In this document: piece by piece, positions 47,801 to 59,764 of the stretch
Layout of the letters: each line of letters starts with the position of its first letter
Numbering within the stretch: position 1 is the first letter of the stretch
From: Luscinia megarhynchos
Lineage: Eukaryota > Chordata > Aves > Passeriformes > Turdidae
NCBI GenBank assembly: GCA_034336665.1
Contig: CM067570.1
Location: 26,369,002-26,433,001 of the forward strand
Length of the DNA stretch: 64,000 bases
Direction: 5' to 3'
Position numbers and translations under genes: made by a program
Notes under the pieces: generated by a model
What the model was told of the DNA's origin: nothing
The model's database searches: none
Seen by the model: the letters and a program-made list of their open reading frames with translations, nothing else

Positions 47801-50800
47801 CACAGATGTTCTACTTCCCAAAGCATACACAGGGTAAACAGCAATAGACATGATGTATCTTTTTTTCTGCATTGCTATTTGAGTCTTTGCTGTCCCCAGC
47901 TGCATGGTCACTTGAGTGTATTTACAGTTCTCCTTGCCAGTTTTCCACTTCTAACCCCTTCCTCCCAGCAGCTCTTTCTGTTCTCTCCTTTGCCTACGTG
48001 TGAGGAACTAGAGGCTTCACTCATAGGACTAACTATCCAGGGAGCTGATATTCTGGTGCAGTGAATGCAGTGAACAGTGAATGCCTGTTTTTCTAATGGA
48101 TCATCTTGTGTCCACTGTTGAAAATTTTCAGTACTCTGTACAATGCTGTTTGTTCCTTTACAGAACGTTCAAGTTCAAACAAAGTGCAGCAGAAGGTGAG
48201 TAATGACTTTACATCAGTTGGATTTTGTGTTTGGGTTTCTTCCCGACTTGTACTGGCCAATTTCTACAGTTCTGGAAAGGAAGGACCTTGAAAGTGTAAT
48301 CCACAGTAGAGGTGTCTCTTCTATTCTAACCAGGCAGGAGTCAAATCAAGTGAGAACCATTAATCAGGACTGTGGGGTTTGGAGTCAGTGGGCAAATAGT
48401 AGCTTACTTATCACGGGTGGAAACTATTTCTTTGCATCACAGAGGTGAGGATGCTAGACAGTCCCTTAATACACAGTTAAACTCAGTAAAGGAAGTTTCT
48501 CACTATAGGAAAAAACAGCCCTAATTGTAAGAAATGCTGTTAGAACATGTGAATGTTCAGAACTGTGATGCTGTTCAGTTTCTTAGTTACCATTGGTTTA
48601 TCAAGAATAAATTGGGGTAATAGGCGGATGTAGATTGATGTCGTGTTTTGTGATGCTACAGAGAGGTACAGTCCAGAACTGTCAGTTGTGGTGGCTATGG
48701 AGTGAAAGAGTTGGCTTTCTAAAATGGTACAGCATCATAGTAGAAATGTGTGCACAGCTTTTCTGGTATGAGGTTCTAGGATGAGATACACCTGAAAAAA
48801 ACATGCTGTTTGGGGATGCCATATTCACTGCTTGATGATTTCACATCAACTTTGTCAGGATCACCAAAAGTATTTCCTAAGTATTGCAGACTTGATCCAG
48901 TGTCTGAGTCAGGCATGTGTGCTTTACATATATGTAAGGAAGATGGGCCACTACAACTCGGTGAGCCTAGGCTTGGATTCCTTTGCTGTACTTCTGGCTT
49001 AGTATGCTGAGTGGTCTTCTGTCATTCTGGTAGTTGTTTTCATAGAGGACTTCCAGATGACTTTGAGTAGACAGCATGATATGAAATCTGACTGCTGTGG
49101 GGACTGAAGCATTTCCAGTTTGTAGTTGCTTTGGTGTGACTGTTCCTGGGGGGCCAAGATTGGCATCTTGGTTGGAGATCTTACAGTTTTCTACTTGAGC
49201 TGAAAGAATTAAAGCCCCTTTTGGAACTTGATCCTGTCTCCCTCTGAATGGCAAAACAAGAACTCTCCATACTTAACTGCCTCTGCTTTTCCAGTTTCTT
49301 GTGGGCTGAAAGAGTTTGGAAACGTAACCTGTTTTTGCTTGGCAGAGGGCTGTTTAGAGGAGGGAGATGTTTCTTCAATGCATGTTTTTTCTTTGCTGTT
49401 CCAGAATGAAAAGGAGGAATTTGTGTCCACCACACCTTACAGACTCAGAAAGAGACTAGCAGGTAAAGATCAGCCATTGCAGTCAGCTGCCAGAGTCAGT
49501 GAGGCACTGTGTTCAAGGGAGAGTATTTTCCTGTTGGGCTTCTATCTGTGGTAGCAGTGTGACTCAAACAGCCTGATTCATCCTGCAGAAGGTGTAGAAA
49601 TGTCCTTAAGGAAATCTATATAGACCTTTCCCCTACAACTGATTGCTAATAGGGTGGGGGGTGGAAGGGTTAAAAGCACCAAGTGAACTTCAGTAACATG
49701 ATCAAAAGAGACAAAACTTCCAGTAATCTTACCTATGCTGCCATTTAGTGTAGCCCAATTGCTTGAGCCAGGCATAAATTCTTTGGTGATGGCTGGGACA
49801 TCCGTGTCGAAGTATTTTCAGTAACTGATTGGCTAAACCAGAATGAATGCAGAGGAGACTTTAGTACATGGTGTTTCATCTTCTATTTATTTTGTGTTGA
49901 GAGACCAAGACTGAGCCAGATTGCATCTGTGCTCTTCAATCAATGCTGCTAACAGAGGTATTTTATAACAACGTTTTTGAAGAATGTGGCATAGAAGATA
50001 CTTAGCCTGCATGATTGGCATTTGGGAAAACTGACATAGAGATGCTAAGAGAAATAGGGAATTCCATTGTCCATGTTTAGTCTCTTTTCATGGTCCAATG
50101 GTGTTTCATAGTTGGTATCAAGGAGGAAGCTTTACTTAACAATAATTTGTGATCCTAGAACTGCAAAAGAAATGGCCATCTGTGTTTGTAGTTCTCTTAA
50201 GCACTGATTTTACCTTTCTGAGAAACACAATTAGGATTAATGTGCTTGTAAAACATCTAGAGAATGTGTGCGAAATGGTGCAAAATAAGTTTCATGTAAG
50301 AAGTCATTCCTACCTTCTAACCTTAAAATTTATGCTCTAGCTCCAGATCCCTATTTAGAAAGTGAGAGTGAGTATTCTGCTTCCTGCTCAGAGGAGGAGA
50401 ATGAGGAAGAACAGAAAGAAGTCAGTGCTGTTTTACCAGATCAAAAGACTCCAGTAAAAACTAAGGCTACACCTACACCTCTTCGCAGAAACAGCCTAGC
50501 CAAAAAAGCTAAGGAGCAAAGGATGGTAAGTTTGCAAAAATATACCCCTGAGCTAGCAAACATGAAGGGATATATAGTGACAATATGCTGTTAGTGACCA
50601 CACCTGACTATGGGAAGAACTGCTAAACTCATTTCATATCAAACCAGCTGGGCTGGCTTTTGTTGTGCTTCTGAGTAATCCCTGTTGGACAGGCACCATG
50701 TGAACCTGTGTGCTAATCTAGTCGGCATCATAAGCAGCTTCAGAAGGAGAAGTCTAAGATGTCCATGGAGCAGGAGACCTTATATTGAGACAGGATGAAG

Positions 50801-53800
50801 AAATTGATTCCTGTAGTATCAGAAGGAGCACACATTACTGTTCTGGCTTGGTGTTCAGCTTAATTGTCTTCCTTCCTTCCAGGGATTCCCACACCAATTA
50901 AGAATTACTGGTATGTTACCACTCTCAGAATCTCTTTTCTGGCTCTCTCTTCAGGAAAGAATCATCTGACTAGGTTAGCTTTGGCAGAATGCTGTTATAG
51001 AGGCCATTTTTACAAATATTTTCTGTCTTTCTATATTCACCCTTGCTCTATGTCTCATTGGCCATCTTGGGGAGAGGGGTAACTTGATAGCAGGAGGAGT
51101 GTTGCTGATCTTGCTGTCCTTTTATAGGGCAACCTGGTGGAGGAATACTTTGAAGCTCACAGTAGTTCCAAAGTGCTCACTTCAGACCGAACACTTCAGA
51201 AGTTGCGAAAAAGAAGACTGACTCAGGTAAAGTTCCTAGTGAGTCAGAGAACTCTGGGTTTTTGGTATGATAGAGAGTTCCCTCGTCAAAATTTCTGATG
51301 TTGCTATTTTCACTTTATTTCTACTGATTATGTGGTCAGTGGTAATGCTGATTTAGGTTGCAATTTAAGCAGTATATTTTCTACTGCTGCTCTGAGCAAG
51401 GACAGTGCCCAGTTGTTTGAACCTGAGACAGTGGGGAAAAATGTAGAGAGAGGGCACTGTCAGGTGAGCTCACAGGTGAGCTGCAGTTACCAGAAAAGGT
51501 GAAAGTTTGCATTTGGGGGAGGAGAAGAGGGAGAAGCAGAATTGTAGAGTTGCTTTAAAACCTCATTTTGGTCAATGAAATGGTATTCAAGAGAGCTGAT
51601 TTCATGTGAATATTCCTGGGTCAAACCACTTGCAGAACTGGAACAGCTCTAAATGTTGTCACCTAGTTTGTTAGATGTACTTTGTGCTTATTCCCTTGTA
51701 CTTGTTTCTAGGAGACAGGAATAGTCTGATGGTGGTGACTGAATTACTTTATTTTTCTCCCCATGTCACTTCCACAAGACAGTTTAAATCAAGCAGTTGT
51801 ACCCTACAAAGACAGGTCTCAAGAAACAGTGTAGAATACCTGGAGCTCTGTGACTGCCTTTTGTATCCATTTGTGTTTTAAAAGATAGCATATATGCAGC
51901 CTGCCTTGATGCCTGCTGTTTGGAATTGCTGCCCAGAGTAACATCTGGATTCTTAAAAAGTTCTTTCATAACAGCCGTGGAAGGAAATCAAGGCTTACAG
52001 CATTAAAGCTACTTCTGGCTTCAAAGTAGTTGAAGGTTTAGCAGTTCTGTCTCTCAGTATTTTGTCTGATACATTGCAGCTGCCTTTCCAGCATGAACTG
52101 TCTTCTGCTGTGAGGGAGTGGGAAGCAAAGCTGTTAAAATTGAAGAGAAAGAGAGGCCAGTGTAGATTTGATGCTGACTATCATGCTACTGTGCTGTTTA
52201 AACATCAGCATCACAGCATATCTTCAAAGCTGAATTAGTCCTTCGATTCTTGATGCTTTTCTACGTTGAGATATCAGCTGCAAATTATATCCTTTCTGCT
52301 GTAACTTCTTTTAATATAGTGGGCATTTTGAGATTTCTCTTGTAGTGACAAACACCTGAACCTTTGCTAAACATGTTGATTGAAGCCTTTGTTCCCATGA
52401 ATCTCGTTGGTACAATGCTTGGTGCCGTGTAAGCTCCATGTGTATCCATTTTTCCTGTCGTGGTTTTCCCATACTTGGCAGGAAGAGAAAAATACACAGT
52501 GTGTCATCTGCTCTAGTTACTTAATTGCTGCTTTGTATCTCCAGTAGCAAAAGTGTGCTTAGTGGTGTCTTCATGGGAGGGCAAAAAAACTAACTACAAA
52601 CTGAGTGCACTGACAATGAAAACTATTCCCTCTAGATAGGGAGATGCTACAGGGTGTTTTAAGGACTCCAGGTATACCTCTTGCTTTTTCTCAGCTTTGA
52701 ATGACTGTCATCTCTTTCTTAACACAGCAAACACTGCGTGATCTTTTGAAAAATGCTCCTGTTGCCTATGCTGCTGAAATTAGAGACCTTAACCAGCAGC
52801 ATGAATCCTTGTTTTCCAAGTGGATGCTGCAATTACAGTAAGTATCCAAGGAGAATCACTAAAGAAGCTCAGTTAAAAGACACTGCCTGTAAACTTACCC
52901 TCATGTCAATAACATGCTGTGGAGCAAATTTTGTTCTTTGATTGCTTAAATTTAAAAGTGTGTGACATTCATTTAATTCAGTGCTTCCTGTAGACCAAAT
53001 CATACAATCACATAGGTTTATTAGTAAATCACACACTTGGCATGGAAATTGGTATGTTAGTCCCTGACCTACTGTATAGGCACATGGCACTGGGTTTTGG
53101 ATAAAGGGGGAGAGTAAAGGAAAAAGAGAAACTAAAAAGCTTAATTTTAAAAAGGAGAGATGAAGAGATCACCGGCCCTCGCTTCAGCATTGAGCCAGCT
53201 CAGGGAATGTGATCCTGGCTTCAGCATTGATCCAGGTCATAAGTTATGATCCAGCTGTGTTGGTTCAGCTGATGAGATGTCCAGGGTCTGGGGGGATCAC
53301 CTTAGCTTGTCCAGGGGAAGTTGCCTTTCTATGGACAGGTGTCTCTGCCCCAAAGACAGCTTTGTCTCTTTCTATGCTTATTAGTTATCATGCACAGTTT
53401 GTTTTTTTGGGCCTTTATAGAAAAGAGTCTGAGGGCTTTGGGGGTCTTTGGTAGTCCATGTCCGCTTCCTGCCAATCATTCCTGTGCTTGCACTGTACTT
53501 TGTTGTTGTTCTTTCTCATGGAAAGGTTTTGCCCTATCTCCACCTGGGCCCCCTTCTCCATCCAAAATTTGTTCTTTCTCACAGCATGAGAAAGAATTGG
53601 TAACCAGCATCATGAGTACCAATAGTTCTTGGTTATTACCAATTATTCTTGTCTGTTAGTACTTGGTTGGCTTCACAGCCACCCGGTTATTGGTGTTTAA
53701 GACATACTATCAATTACCTTCTGGGAATTGAGAGCTCAAAAAGATCTCTTCTCTGGACCACTGCTTACAGTGTTGTTAGAGAGTGGGCTTTAGTATGCAG

Positions 53801-56800
53801 CAGCTCCCCATAGTGGAGAGCTCAAAGAATCTTGTTTTAGACTGCTTTTATAGGGGCATAAGACAGTGGGCTTCAGTCAGAGTGATTTTTTCATCATGGC
53901 CACAATTTGACTTAGTAACTTTCTCTGAAGGTTCAGCAGCAGAAATATTATTCCACTTGTATTGTTATTCAGACAAGAAAAGTGAGTTTCCAAGGTAGCT
54001 CATTTAAAAACAAGTGCTCATTAGACAATATTAGTTCCTGGGAACAGACAGTGTTTGCTAAGCTGGAGGGGGGATTTACTTTAGGTGCAGTTCATCAAGG
54101 CTGAGGTCTTGTGAGCTTTTCCCATATCATAGTGGAGCTTGAGAGAGGGTGCTGGAGGCGACCCAACTTTTCTGGGTCTCTACAATTCCATACCGTGCTG
54201 TCTCTATGCTTTCCTGCCTCTTTTCCTGTGGAACAATTAGGATAAGAAATATGCTTGAGTATAGAGTAATTTTGCTTTGAAATTATGCCTGAGGATCAGA
54301 GTGAAAAAACAGTATGAAGGTTTGCTTTTTTTTCTTGTAATTACTGTGACCTGTAGTAAACATGTAATGTAATTACTGGTGAGGGAATGCATGTGAATGT
54401 TGATTACCATTTCTTACCTGAAGCTGTAGATCTAGTATTCTCTTCTTAGTCAATAGTGTTTTCTTCCATTGAGGTTTTGCTAGGTTTGTGCGCCTCTAGG
54501 CTGCTAAAATGATTCTTTTGCCAGGATGCACATGCCAGGTTCCAGATTCCTTGTAGCTAACCTTATTTATCAGCTGTAAGCTTAAGGTAAACCTGGAGTT
54601 GACAAAACGTGAAATTTTTAAAACCAAGATTGCAATGGATCATTTTGCTTAATGAATGTATGGGCCTAAAACCAGACTTGCACTTTTTTGATCCAGTGTA
54701 TTTGCTCACTTTTCTGCAGCTTGGGTTTCAATATTGTGCTTTATGGACTGGGCTCAAAGCGTGATCTGTTGGAGAAGTTTCGTTCCTCTCTGCTCCAGGA
54801 TTCTGTTCACCTGGTGGTTAATGGATACTTCCCCAGCATCACTGTGAGATCTGTAAGTGTGGGAAAAACTTGTGGGTTTATGTAATCATCCTGTGTTACA
54901 GATACCTCTAGAGTTATTCAATGTAAAATGCTAAGGAACCCTGTGCACCCTATAGCAACACATTCTGAATGAAGAGCAGTTCCTCTCTCTTCTAATACTT
55001 TGAAGAAATTATGCAATACATTTTCCAAGAATTGCAATAATTTCTGTCATTAATAGGTATCTTCACTCTAAAGCCTTGTTTTATGTCACTGTTATGAAAA
55101 AGGGTATAATTTTTTCATTAATATTTGCTGTTTTAGGGATTTTATGGTAATAATCAGATTATCTCTCACAAGGCAGCCAAGGACTCAGTTTCAGATTTTC
55201 TGCACTTCAGTGTCAGAACCCTTCATAAGGAACTCCTGTTTTCTTTTTCAGATTCTCAACTCTATCACAGAGGAGGTTTTGGACCATATAGGGACCTTCC
55301 GCAGTCCCCTTGACCAACTTGAATTCATTACCAAAAGGTTTAAAGAAGGTAAAATTACTAACTTTATGCATAAAAATGTTAGAGTCTACTTACTGTTAAG
55401 AGAGCCTGGACATTTTCTTCCCTTATAATTTTTATACAGGAAGTTACAATTTCTTAGAGCATTGTAGCTAGTATACTTTCTTGTTTGTAATTTTGCAACT
55501 TATATGAAAACATGCACCAGGAGGTGTACATACATATGTAACAACCCTGTGTAAGCTGTTACCTCAGTCAGTGTTCTACAGCAGGACAGCAGTATCAAAC
55601 AAAAAGGTTTCCTCACAGAATTGGTTGCCTCGCAAAATGCTTGCTGAATTATTTCTGAATGTCTGTCTTAGTGCTTGTATATTCGTACACAAATTGCTGT
55701 GGAATCTTAATTGTGCGTGGCATTGGTGTTTCAGCATTTGCATTCTGTTTTTCATCATTGCCTTTCTGGGACTAAGTGAAAAAGGCAGGGTAACAGCAGT
55801 TCCCACCTGAATGTACATAAGTCAGTCTTACAGTATAGTTGATCTGACTGGTTTCCACTGGCAGACAAGTATGTATAGATTTGCACTAAAACTGGTTACA
55901 GTTCTAGAACTGTTTCTGGACTCAGGAAATGGTTGTTCCCAGGGATAAGTACAGCAGCATGAAGCTAGCTGGAAATTTTAACATCTACCATTTGCATTAG
56001 CTGAGCTAGGCCTCTTAACTTTTTCAGAACTTGTTAAAATTTTCAATGAAGTTATGATGCTTTGGATCCAACTTTGAATAGTAAATGCATTTTTACTGTG
56101 AGAAGGAGCTTAAAGGTCCTAGTCATGTAAATCAAAAGCAGCTGAATAAACTGTGCTTAGACTTCCATTCTAAAATATATTTCAATGATCTTCAATTGCA
56201 AAGGAAACACAGCTAAAAGGGGCAATTCCTGGTAAAGCTGTGAGCAAGTGGAAAGTGGATTATAACAGAAGAGCTTAAACTGAAAAAAATCAGCCCTGTG
56301 GCTATGATGACAGTGAATTGAGAAAAACCCTTTTAGGTGCTCAGAAACACACAGTTATAGGTTCAAACTAAGCTGTACAAGGAAAGGAATATTACTTGTG
56401 TGCAGTTTCTTTGATTGATTCTCTGCTGTTTTTTCTGACCTTGCAGATTCATCTTTAGAGCTCTATGTCCTCATTCATAACCTGGACAGCCAGATGTTGA
56501 GAGGAGAAAGAAGTCAGCAGATCCTTGCACAGTTGTGCTCCATGCCTAGCATTTACCTCATTGCCTCTATCGATCACATCAATGCTCCTCTCAGTGAGTC
56601 CCCCTGGGCTGACCTAGCCAAGAGAAGGATCTCTGTTCTGCTTTGGGGCTGCTAAGCACGTTTCATAAGTTCATGTATTGCTTACCATGTATTACTTAGT
56701 ATGTATTACTGCTGATGTGTAGAAAAGATCTGTTGATGTATGTATGGTCCTGATTGGGAGTGTGGCTGTACTGAACCAAAACTGCATAAAGATACTGAGA

Positions 56801-59764
56801 AATACCACTAAGCAAAATATATAAACTGACTCCAAGCTTTTGGCACCCTTTGATTTTAGGAACTTACCGAACTGGAGATTGGATGTTATGTCTATCATTG
56901 CATCTAAACAATTTTCTTTTATCAGTCATTGTTGTGGGCAGAATGGGAGCTTCACACAAAGTTATTAGACAAGACACCCTGTTGAGCTAGGAGGTGCAGA
57001 AAGGACTCCCTTCTGTTCTAAACTTCTCAGACAGGATTGAGGTGTGGCTGGACCCAGTCTCAGTCCCAGACTTAGCTGATGGTTTATGTTAAAGGATTAT
57101 ATAGGTGTAACTGAACTTTTGTCTCACAAAATTAAGGATGGCAAAGCAAGTATACTTAAATAACTTACTTACATTGATTATGATTATGTTTAGACTAAAA
57201 TATCCTAATCAGAATTATTTATTACATCACAAGTAGCTATTATTATTAGTATAGTTTGCTCTTTTTAAAGCAATATTGAAGCAGTTATATTAAAGCTAGC
57301 AAAAACGATACAAGTAGAGACTGATGTTACTTACCCATACCAACAACCATGGGCAGACCTCTTCAGCTCAGCCTGGAGGGTAACCTTGAGGGGACATCCC
57401 CACTCCAGGGGAGGAATCTCCATACACTCTGAGAAGGGTCATGTTTCAGCTATTTTACCCCCTCTCTAGGCAGAGCTTCCAGCTACAGCCAGAAATTGTT
57501 TGCACACTCCTGACTCTGGAAGGATTTACAGTGTATATATGGAAAAGGGATGCCTGCAAATGTTTTGTTGTAGAGAGTTTATCTTTCTGGAACTGCAGTT
57601 TTCAGGGTATATGTAATGTGAATTTCACAAGCACATATTGTTTCCTCAATTCTATAGCAGAACTACGTGCATTTTAATATTGCATGTTTAACACCTTAGA
57701 GAACATAAATCTCTCAGTTTTGTCTGCTCTTTTTTTCTGTCTAGTGTGGGATCAGGCAAAGCTGAGCCTCTATAACTGGCTTTGGTATGAAACAACCACA
57801 TTTAATCCTTATGTGGAAGAAACATCTTATGAGAACTCACTTTTAGTACAACAGTCTGGATCTTTGGCTTTGAGCTCCTTAAAGCATGTCCTGCATAGCC
57901 TCACTATCAATGCCAGGTAAGACACTGTAACACTTCACAGTAGCACTTGCCAAGGACACAGTCCTTACAATCACTGTTTTCTGATAATAGTGTTCCAGAC
58001 GAAGATGGTAGAACCTGGGTTCCAGTTGATTGGTTACTTTAAATGAGCAGCATTTGGGTAGCAAATCTTGTCCAGTAATGAGATTCATAACCAGGTCTTT
58101 GTGCATAAGGCAAAGTTACTTAATATTTTCTAATAGTTTTGGGCTGTTTAAATTATTATTATTTTGATTTTCTCCTTTCCTCCATTCACTTAGAGGGATA
58201 TTCAGACTGCTTGCTCAGCACCAGCTGGAGAAAAAGGACAACCCATCTTATCCAGGTAAGTACCCACCTTTTCTCATCTGTTTGGGGGGTTGCTGTTCAC
58301 AGCAGCCCTGGATTTTGGTACGCAGGTTACATCTAGCAACAGAAGTGCTGGAACAGTTGGCTCAGTGAGGCTCACTGTCTTTCTAGTGGCACTGTGCCTG
58401 ACTCAGACAGGAGGTCAATAGACTGGCTGGTTCTGAAGGGCTGCCTCTTACATGCTTAGACATGACTGAGACTGTTGGTGGGGGGCTGTGGAGTAAAAAA
58501 AAAATTAAATGGAGACTGAATTCATGTAACTTGCACTGAAATGTCCTCTATAAATGTCATGTCTTCTGACATGCCTGTGCTTTCTAGGATGCATGTGGAA
58601 TATTCTGTCATTGTCTATAATAGGTATTGCAGTGCATATGAATAACTTGAATGGTAGAGAAAGCAAGATAGAGGAGTTGGAAATTAAGAGAGATTAATGA
58701 TTGCAAAAATTGCATTTAAAGTGCTGTTAAAATTCCATTAGGCAGCAGGGTGACTGGAATGTTAATTCAGCTGTTTTCCATTAATTCCTGAAGTATTACC
58801 ATGGCGGTACACCTGCAGGAGGTGATGTTACTGTAGCCACTTTGGTCTATGCCAAAGCAAGACTTGCAGGTGGACAATATCTGGTGTGAGACCTGGAAAA
58901 ATCTGACAATCTTACTACTTCAGTTTCTTGTTCTTGCCTTTTTCTGTCTCCAGGGCTGTCTTTCCAAGACTTTTACCAGCAGTGTCGGGAGGCTTTCCTT
59001 GTCAACAGTGACTTGACGCTCAGGGCACAGCTGACAGAATTCAGGGACCACAAGCTCATCCGGACCAAGCGGGTGAGTCCAGAGAAGAATTCTACTCAGC
59101 CACTTTGAATAAAAAAGATGCTTACTTGCTGTATTGTTTTAAGCACCTAGGAACTGGCAAGGGGCTGAAATTTTGTAATTGCAGCTCTTTCTATGCCTCC
59201 AATATACCAACACCCTTTACGTGGACGGGGTTTAGAGGGCTGTTAGAAACACAGTGTGCTTTGGTTATTCAGCAACCTACATGTCTTCTTTTTGAAGACT
59301 CTGAGAAGTAGCAGACTATGGAGCCTGCCAGTCTGCTTCTGATAGTATTACCTGTACTTCTATGAGGAAAGAATGCAGACTTGTCATAATAATGAGGCAG
59401 TATAGCAGTACACGATAAAGGAACACAGTGGTAAGGAGCTTTGTAGTGTCACACAAGCATAACCCACCAGAAGATTCCTCATTTAGTGACTTTTCTCAGT
59501 ATTTGTGTATTTCCTGTGTCGCTCCAGTGAAATATTCCAGGTTTTTAGTAATGTTGTTCAGAATGCTCTCCAGCTCTAATTCAGACTGCAGATAAATGCT
59601 AGCATTACAGTGCTTTCTAGTGGCTTGCCTGGCACTGTACACTGGTGTTAATAATGTCTGTACATGTCTGTTCTCAGGGAGCTGATGGTGTGGAATACTT
59701 ATTAATTCCTGTTGATGACAGTACCTTGACCGACTTCTTAGAGAAAGAGGATGAAGATGTGTAA
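44475..59764 (+). CDS. ORC2: ORC2, origin recognition complex subunit 2: gene overview, 16 coding exons
   Basis: Sixteen exons (listed individually) join to 1719 nt in one frame, giving 572 residues (human 577). ORC2 is a core subunit of the origin recognition complex that loads MCM2-7 on replication origins in G1. The N-terminal third (to about 260) is divergent and charged, with many Thr-Pro sites. The C-terminal part from about 265 is nearly identical to human: an AAA+-like domain with a degenerate P-loop (GLGSKRDLL, residues 310-318, lacking the normal GKS/T and so not expected to bind ATP), then a winged-helix region ending in a conserved acidic tail [10 protein letters not shown]. All introns are GT-AG. 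It lies about 480 bp downstream of the HYCC2 poly(A) site in the same orientation and tail-to-tail with NIF3L1. Confidence 0.98.
45424..45567 (+). CDS. ORC2: ORC2 coding exon 2 (residues 34-80, split Asp81)
   Basis: The acceptor 'ttgcaattttag' and donor 'cgag|gtatta' bound 144 nt reading [20 protein letters not shown] then [15 protein letters not shown]...GICAR. A lysine-rich, acidic, fast-evolving segment. Confidence 0.93.
45846..45932 (+). CDS. ORC2: ORC2 coding exon 3 (residues 82-109, split Ala110)
   Basis: The acceptor 'gttttttcacag' and donor 'ctgg|gtatgt' bound 87 nt reading [20 protein letters not shown] then RSNKMSEL. Contains TPKR (residues 99-102), a full CDK consensus. Confidence 0.93.
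46815..46904 (+). CDS. ORC2: ORC2 coding exon 4 (residues 111-139, split Lys140)
   Basis: The acceptor 'gctgtttcctacag' and donor 'agca|gtaagt' bound 90 nt reading [17 protein letters not shown] then [12 protein letters not shown]. Thr116-Pro aligns with the human CDK site Thr116; two further TP sites are at 122 and 135. Confidence 0.94.
48164..48195 (+). CDS. ORC2: ORC2 coding exon 5, micro-exon (residues 140-150)
   Basis: A 32-nt exon between 'tgttcctttacag' and 'aag|gtgagt', reading [10 protein letters not shown]. It matches human ORC2 (SASDKVQPK) and fits both flanking phases. Confidence 0.93.
49405..49462 (+). CDS. ORC2: ORC2 coding exon 6 (residues 151-169, split Ala170)
   Basis: 58 nt after 'ctttgctgttccag', donor 'gcag|gtaaag', reading [19 protein letters not shown]. 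It carries a TP site (Thr160) and a basic RLRKRL that also fits the cyclin-docking RxL pattern. Confidence 0.94.
50341..50525 (+). CDS. ORC2: ORC2 coding exon 7 (residues 170-231)
   Basis: 185 nt after 'atttatgctctag', donor 'atg|gtaagt'. It encodes a conserved ESESEYSAS motif, an acidic run ([10 protein letters not shown]), then TPVK, TPTP and a basic patch [15 protein letters not shown]. The TP cluster corresponds to the region of human Thr226. Confidence 0.95.
51128..51226 (+). CDS. ORC2: ORC2 coding exon 8 (residues 232-264)
   Basis: 99 nt, phase 0-0, after 'ccttttatag', donor 'cag|gtaaag'. Contains the invariant [20 protein letters not shown] block that opens the conserved core. Confidence 0.97.
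52728..52837 (+). CDS. ORC2: ORC2 coding exon 9 (residues 265-300, split His301)
   Basis: 110 nt after 'tttcttaacacag', donor 'taca|gtaagt', reading [20 protein letters not shown] then [16 protein letters not shown]. Confidence 0.97.
53170..53960. repeat. Duplicated, LTR-like block in ORC2 intron 9 (unclassified)
   Basis: Two internal imperfect direct duplications are visible. 'gcttcagcattga' recurs at 53181 and 53218 (37-nt spacing). 'agagctcaaa' (53731, 53817) with 'agtgggctt' (53782, 53865) recur at about 85-nt spacing. The block is GC-richer than the flanks, contains a TATA-like 'tttatagg', and follows a purine-rich run near 53100-53131. These traits resemble an old endogenous-retroviral solo LTR, but the ends and any target-site duplication are not defined, and no viral reading frame is present. 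Confidence 0.35.
54720..54852 (+). CDS. ORC2: ORC2 coding exon 10 (residues 302-345)
   Basis: 133 nt after 'cacttttctgcag', donor 'tct|gtaagt'. Reads [20 protein letters not shown] (degenerate P-loop region) and then a Walker-B-position strand [16 protein letters not shown]. Confidence 0.98.
55252..55348 (+). CDS. ORC2: ORC2 coding exon 11 (residues 346-377, split Asp378)
   Basis: 97 nt after 'ttttctttttcag', donor 'gaag|gtaaaa', reading [20 protein letters not shown] then [12 protein letters not shown]. Confidence 0.97.
56447..56593 (+). CDS. ORC2: ORC2 coding exon 12 (residues 379-426, split Met427)
   Basis: 147 nt after 'ttctgaccttgcag', donor 'ctca|gtgagt', reading [20 protein letters not shown] and ending [14 protein letters not shown], a strongly conserved AAA+-like core segment. 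Confidence 0.98.
57745..57916 (+). CDS. ORC2: ORC2 coding exon 13 (residues 428-483, split Arg484)
   Basis: 172 nt after 'tttttctgtctag', donor 'ccag|gtaaga', reading [20 protein letters not shown], then [13 protein letters not shown] and onward to HSLTINA. Confidence 0.98.
58194..58255 (+). CDS. ORC2: ORC2 coding exon 14 (residues 485-504, split Gly505)
   Basis: 62 nt after 'ccattcacttag', donor 'ccag|gtaagt', reading [20 protein letters not shown]. Confidence 0.97.
58954..59072 (+). CDS. ORC2: ORC2 coding exon 15 (residues 506-544)
   Basis: 119 nt after 'tttctgtctccag', donor 'cgg|gtgagt', reading [20 protein letters not shown] then [19 protein letters not shown]. Winged-helix region, essentially identical to human. 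Confidence 0.98.
59678..59764 (+). CDS. ORC2: ORC2 final coding exon (residues 545-572 and stop)
   Basis: 87 nt after 'catgtctgttctcag', reading [20 protein letters not shown] then LEKEDEDV and TAA at 59762-59764. Matches the human C-terminus in length and acidic ending. Confidence 0.98.
   Translation, partial: GADGVEYLLIPVDDSTLTDFLEKEDEDV

Larger units (their letters stand above)
44572..52727 (+). other. ORC2 introns 1-8
   Basis: Eight GT-AG introns between the N-terminal exons (largest: 48196-49404, 46905-48163 and 51227-52727). The first starts inside the CpG island. Several short open frames read through from exons (for example 45851-46195) but end in introns. No nested gene, RNA gene or clear repeat family was recognised. 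Confidence 0.8.
52838..59677 (+). other. ORC2 introns 9-15
   Basis: Seven GT-AG introns between the conserved-core exons (52838-54719 the largest). Apart from the duplicated block at 53.2-54.0 kb they hold only AT-rich sequence with no recognised RNA gene or coding signal. Confidence 0.8.
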
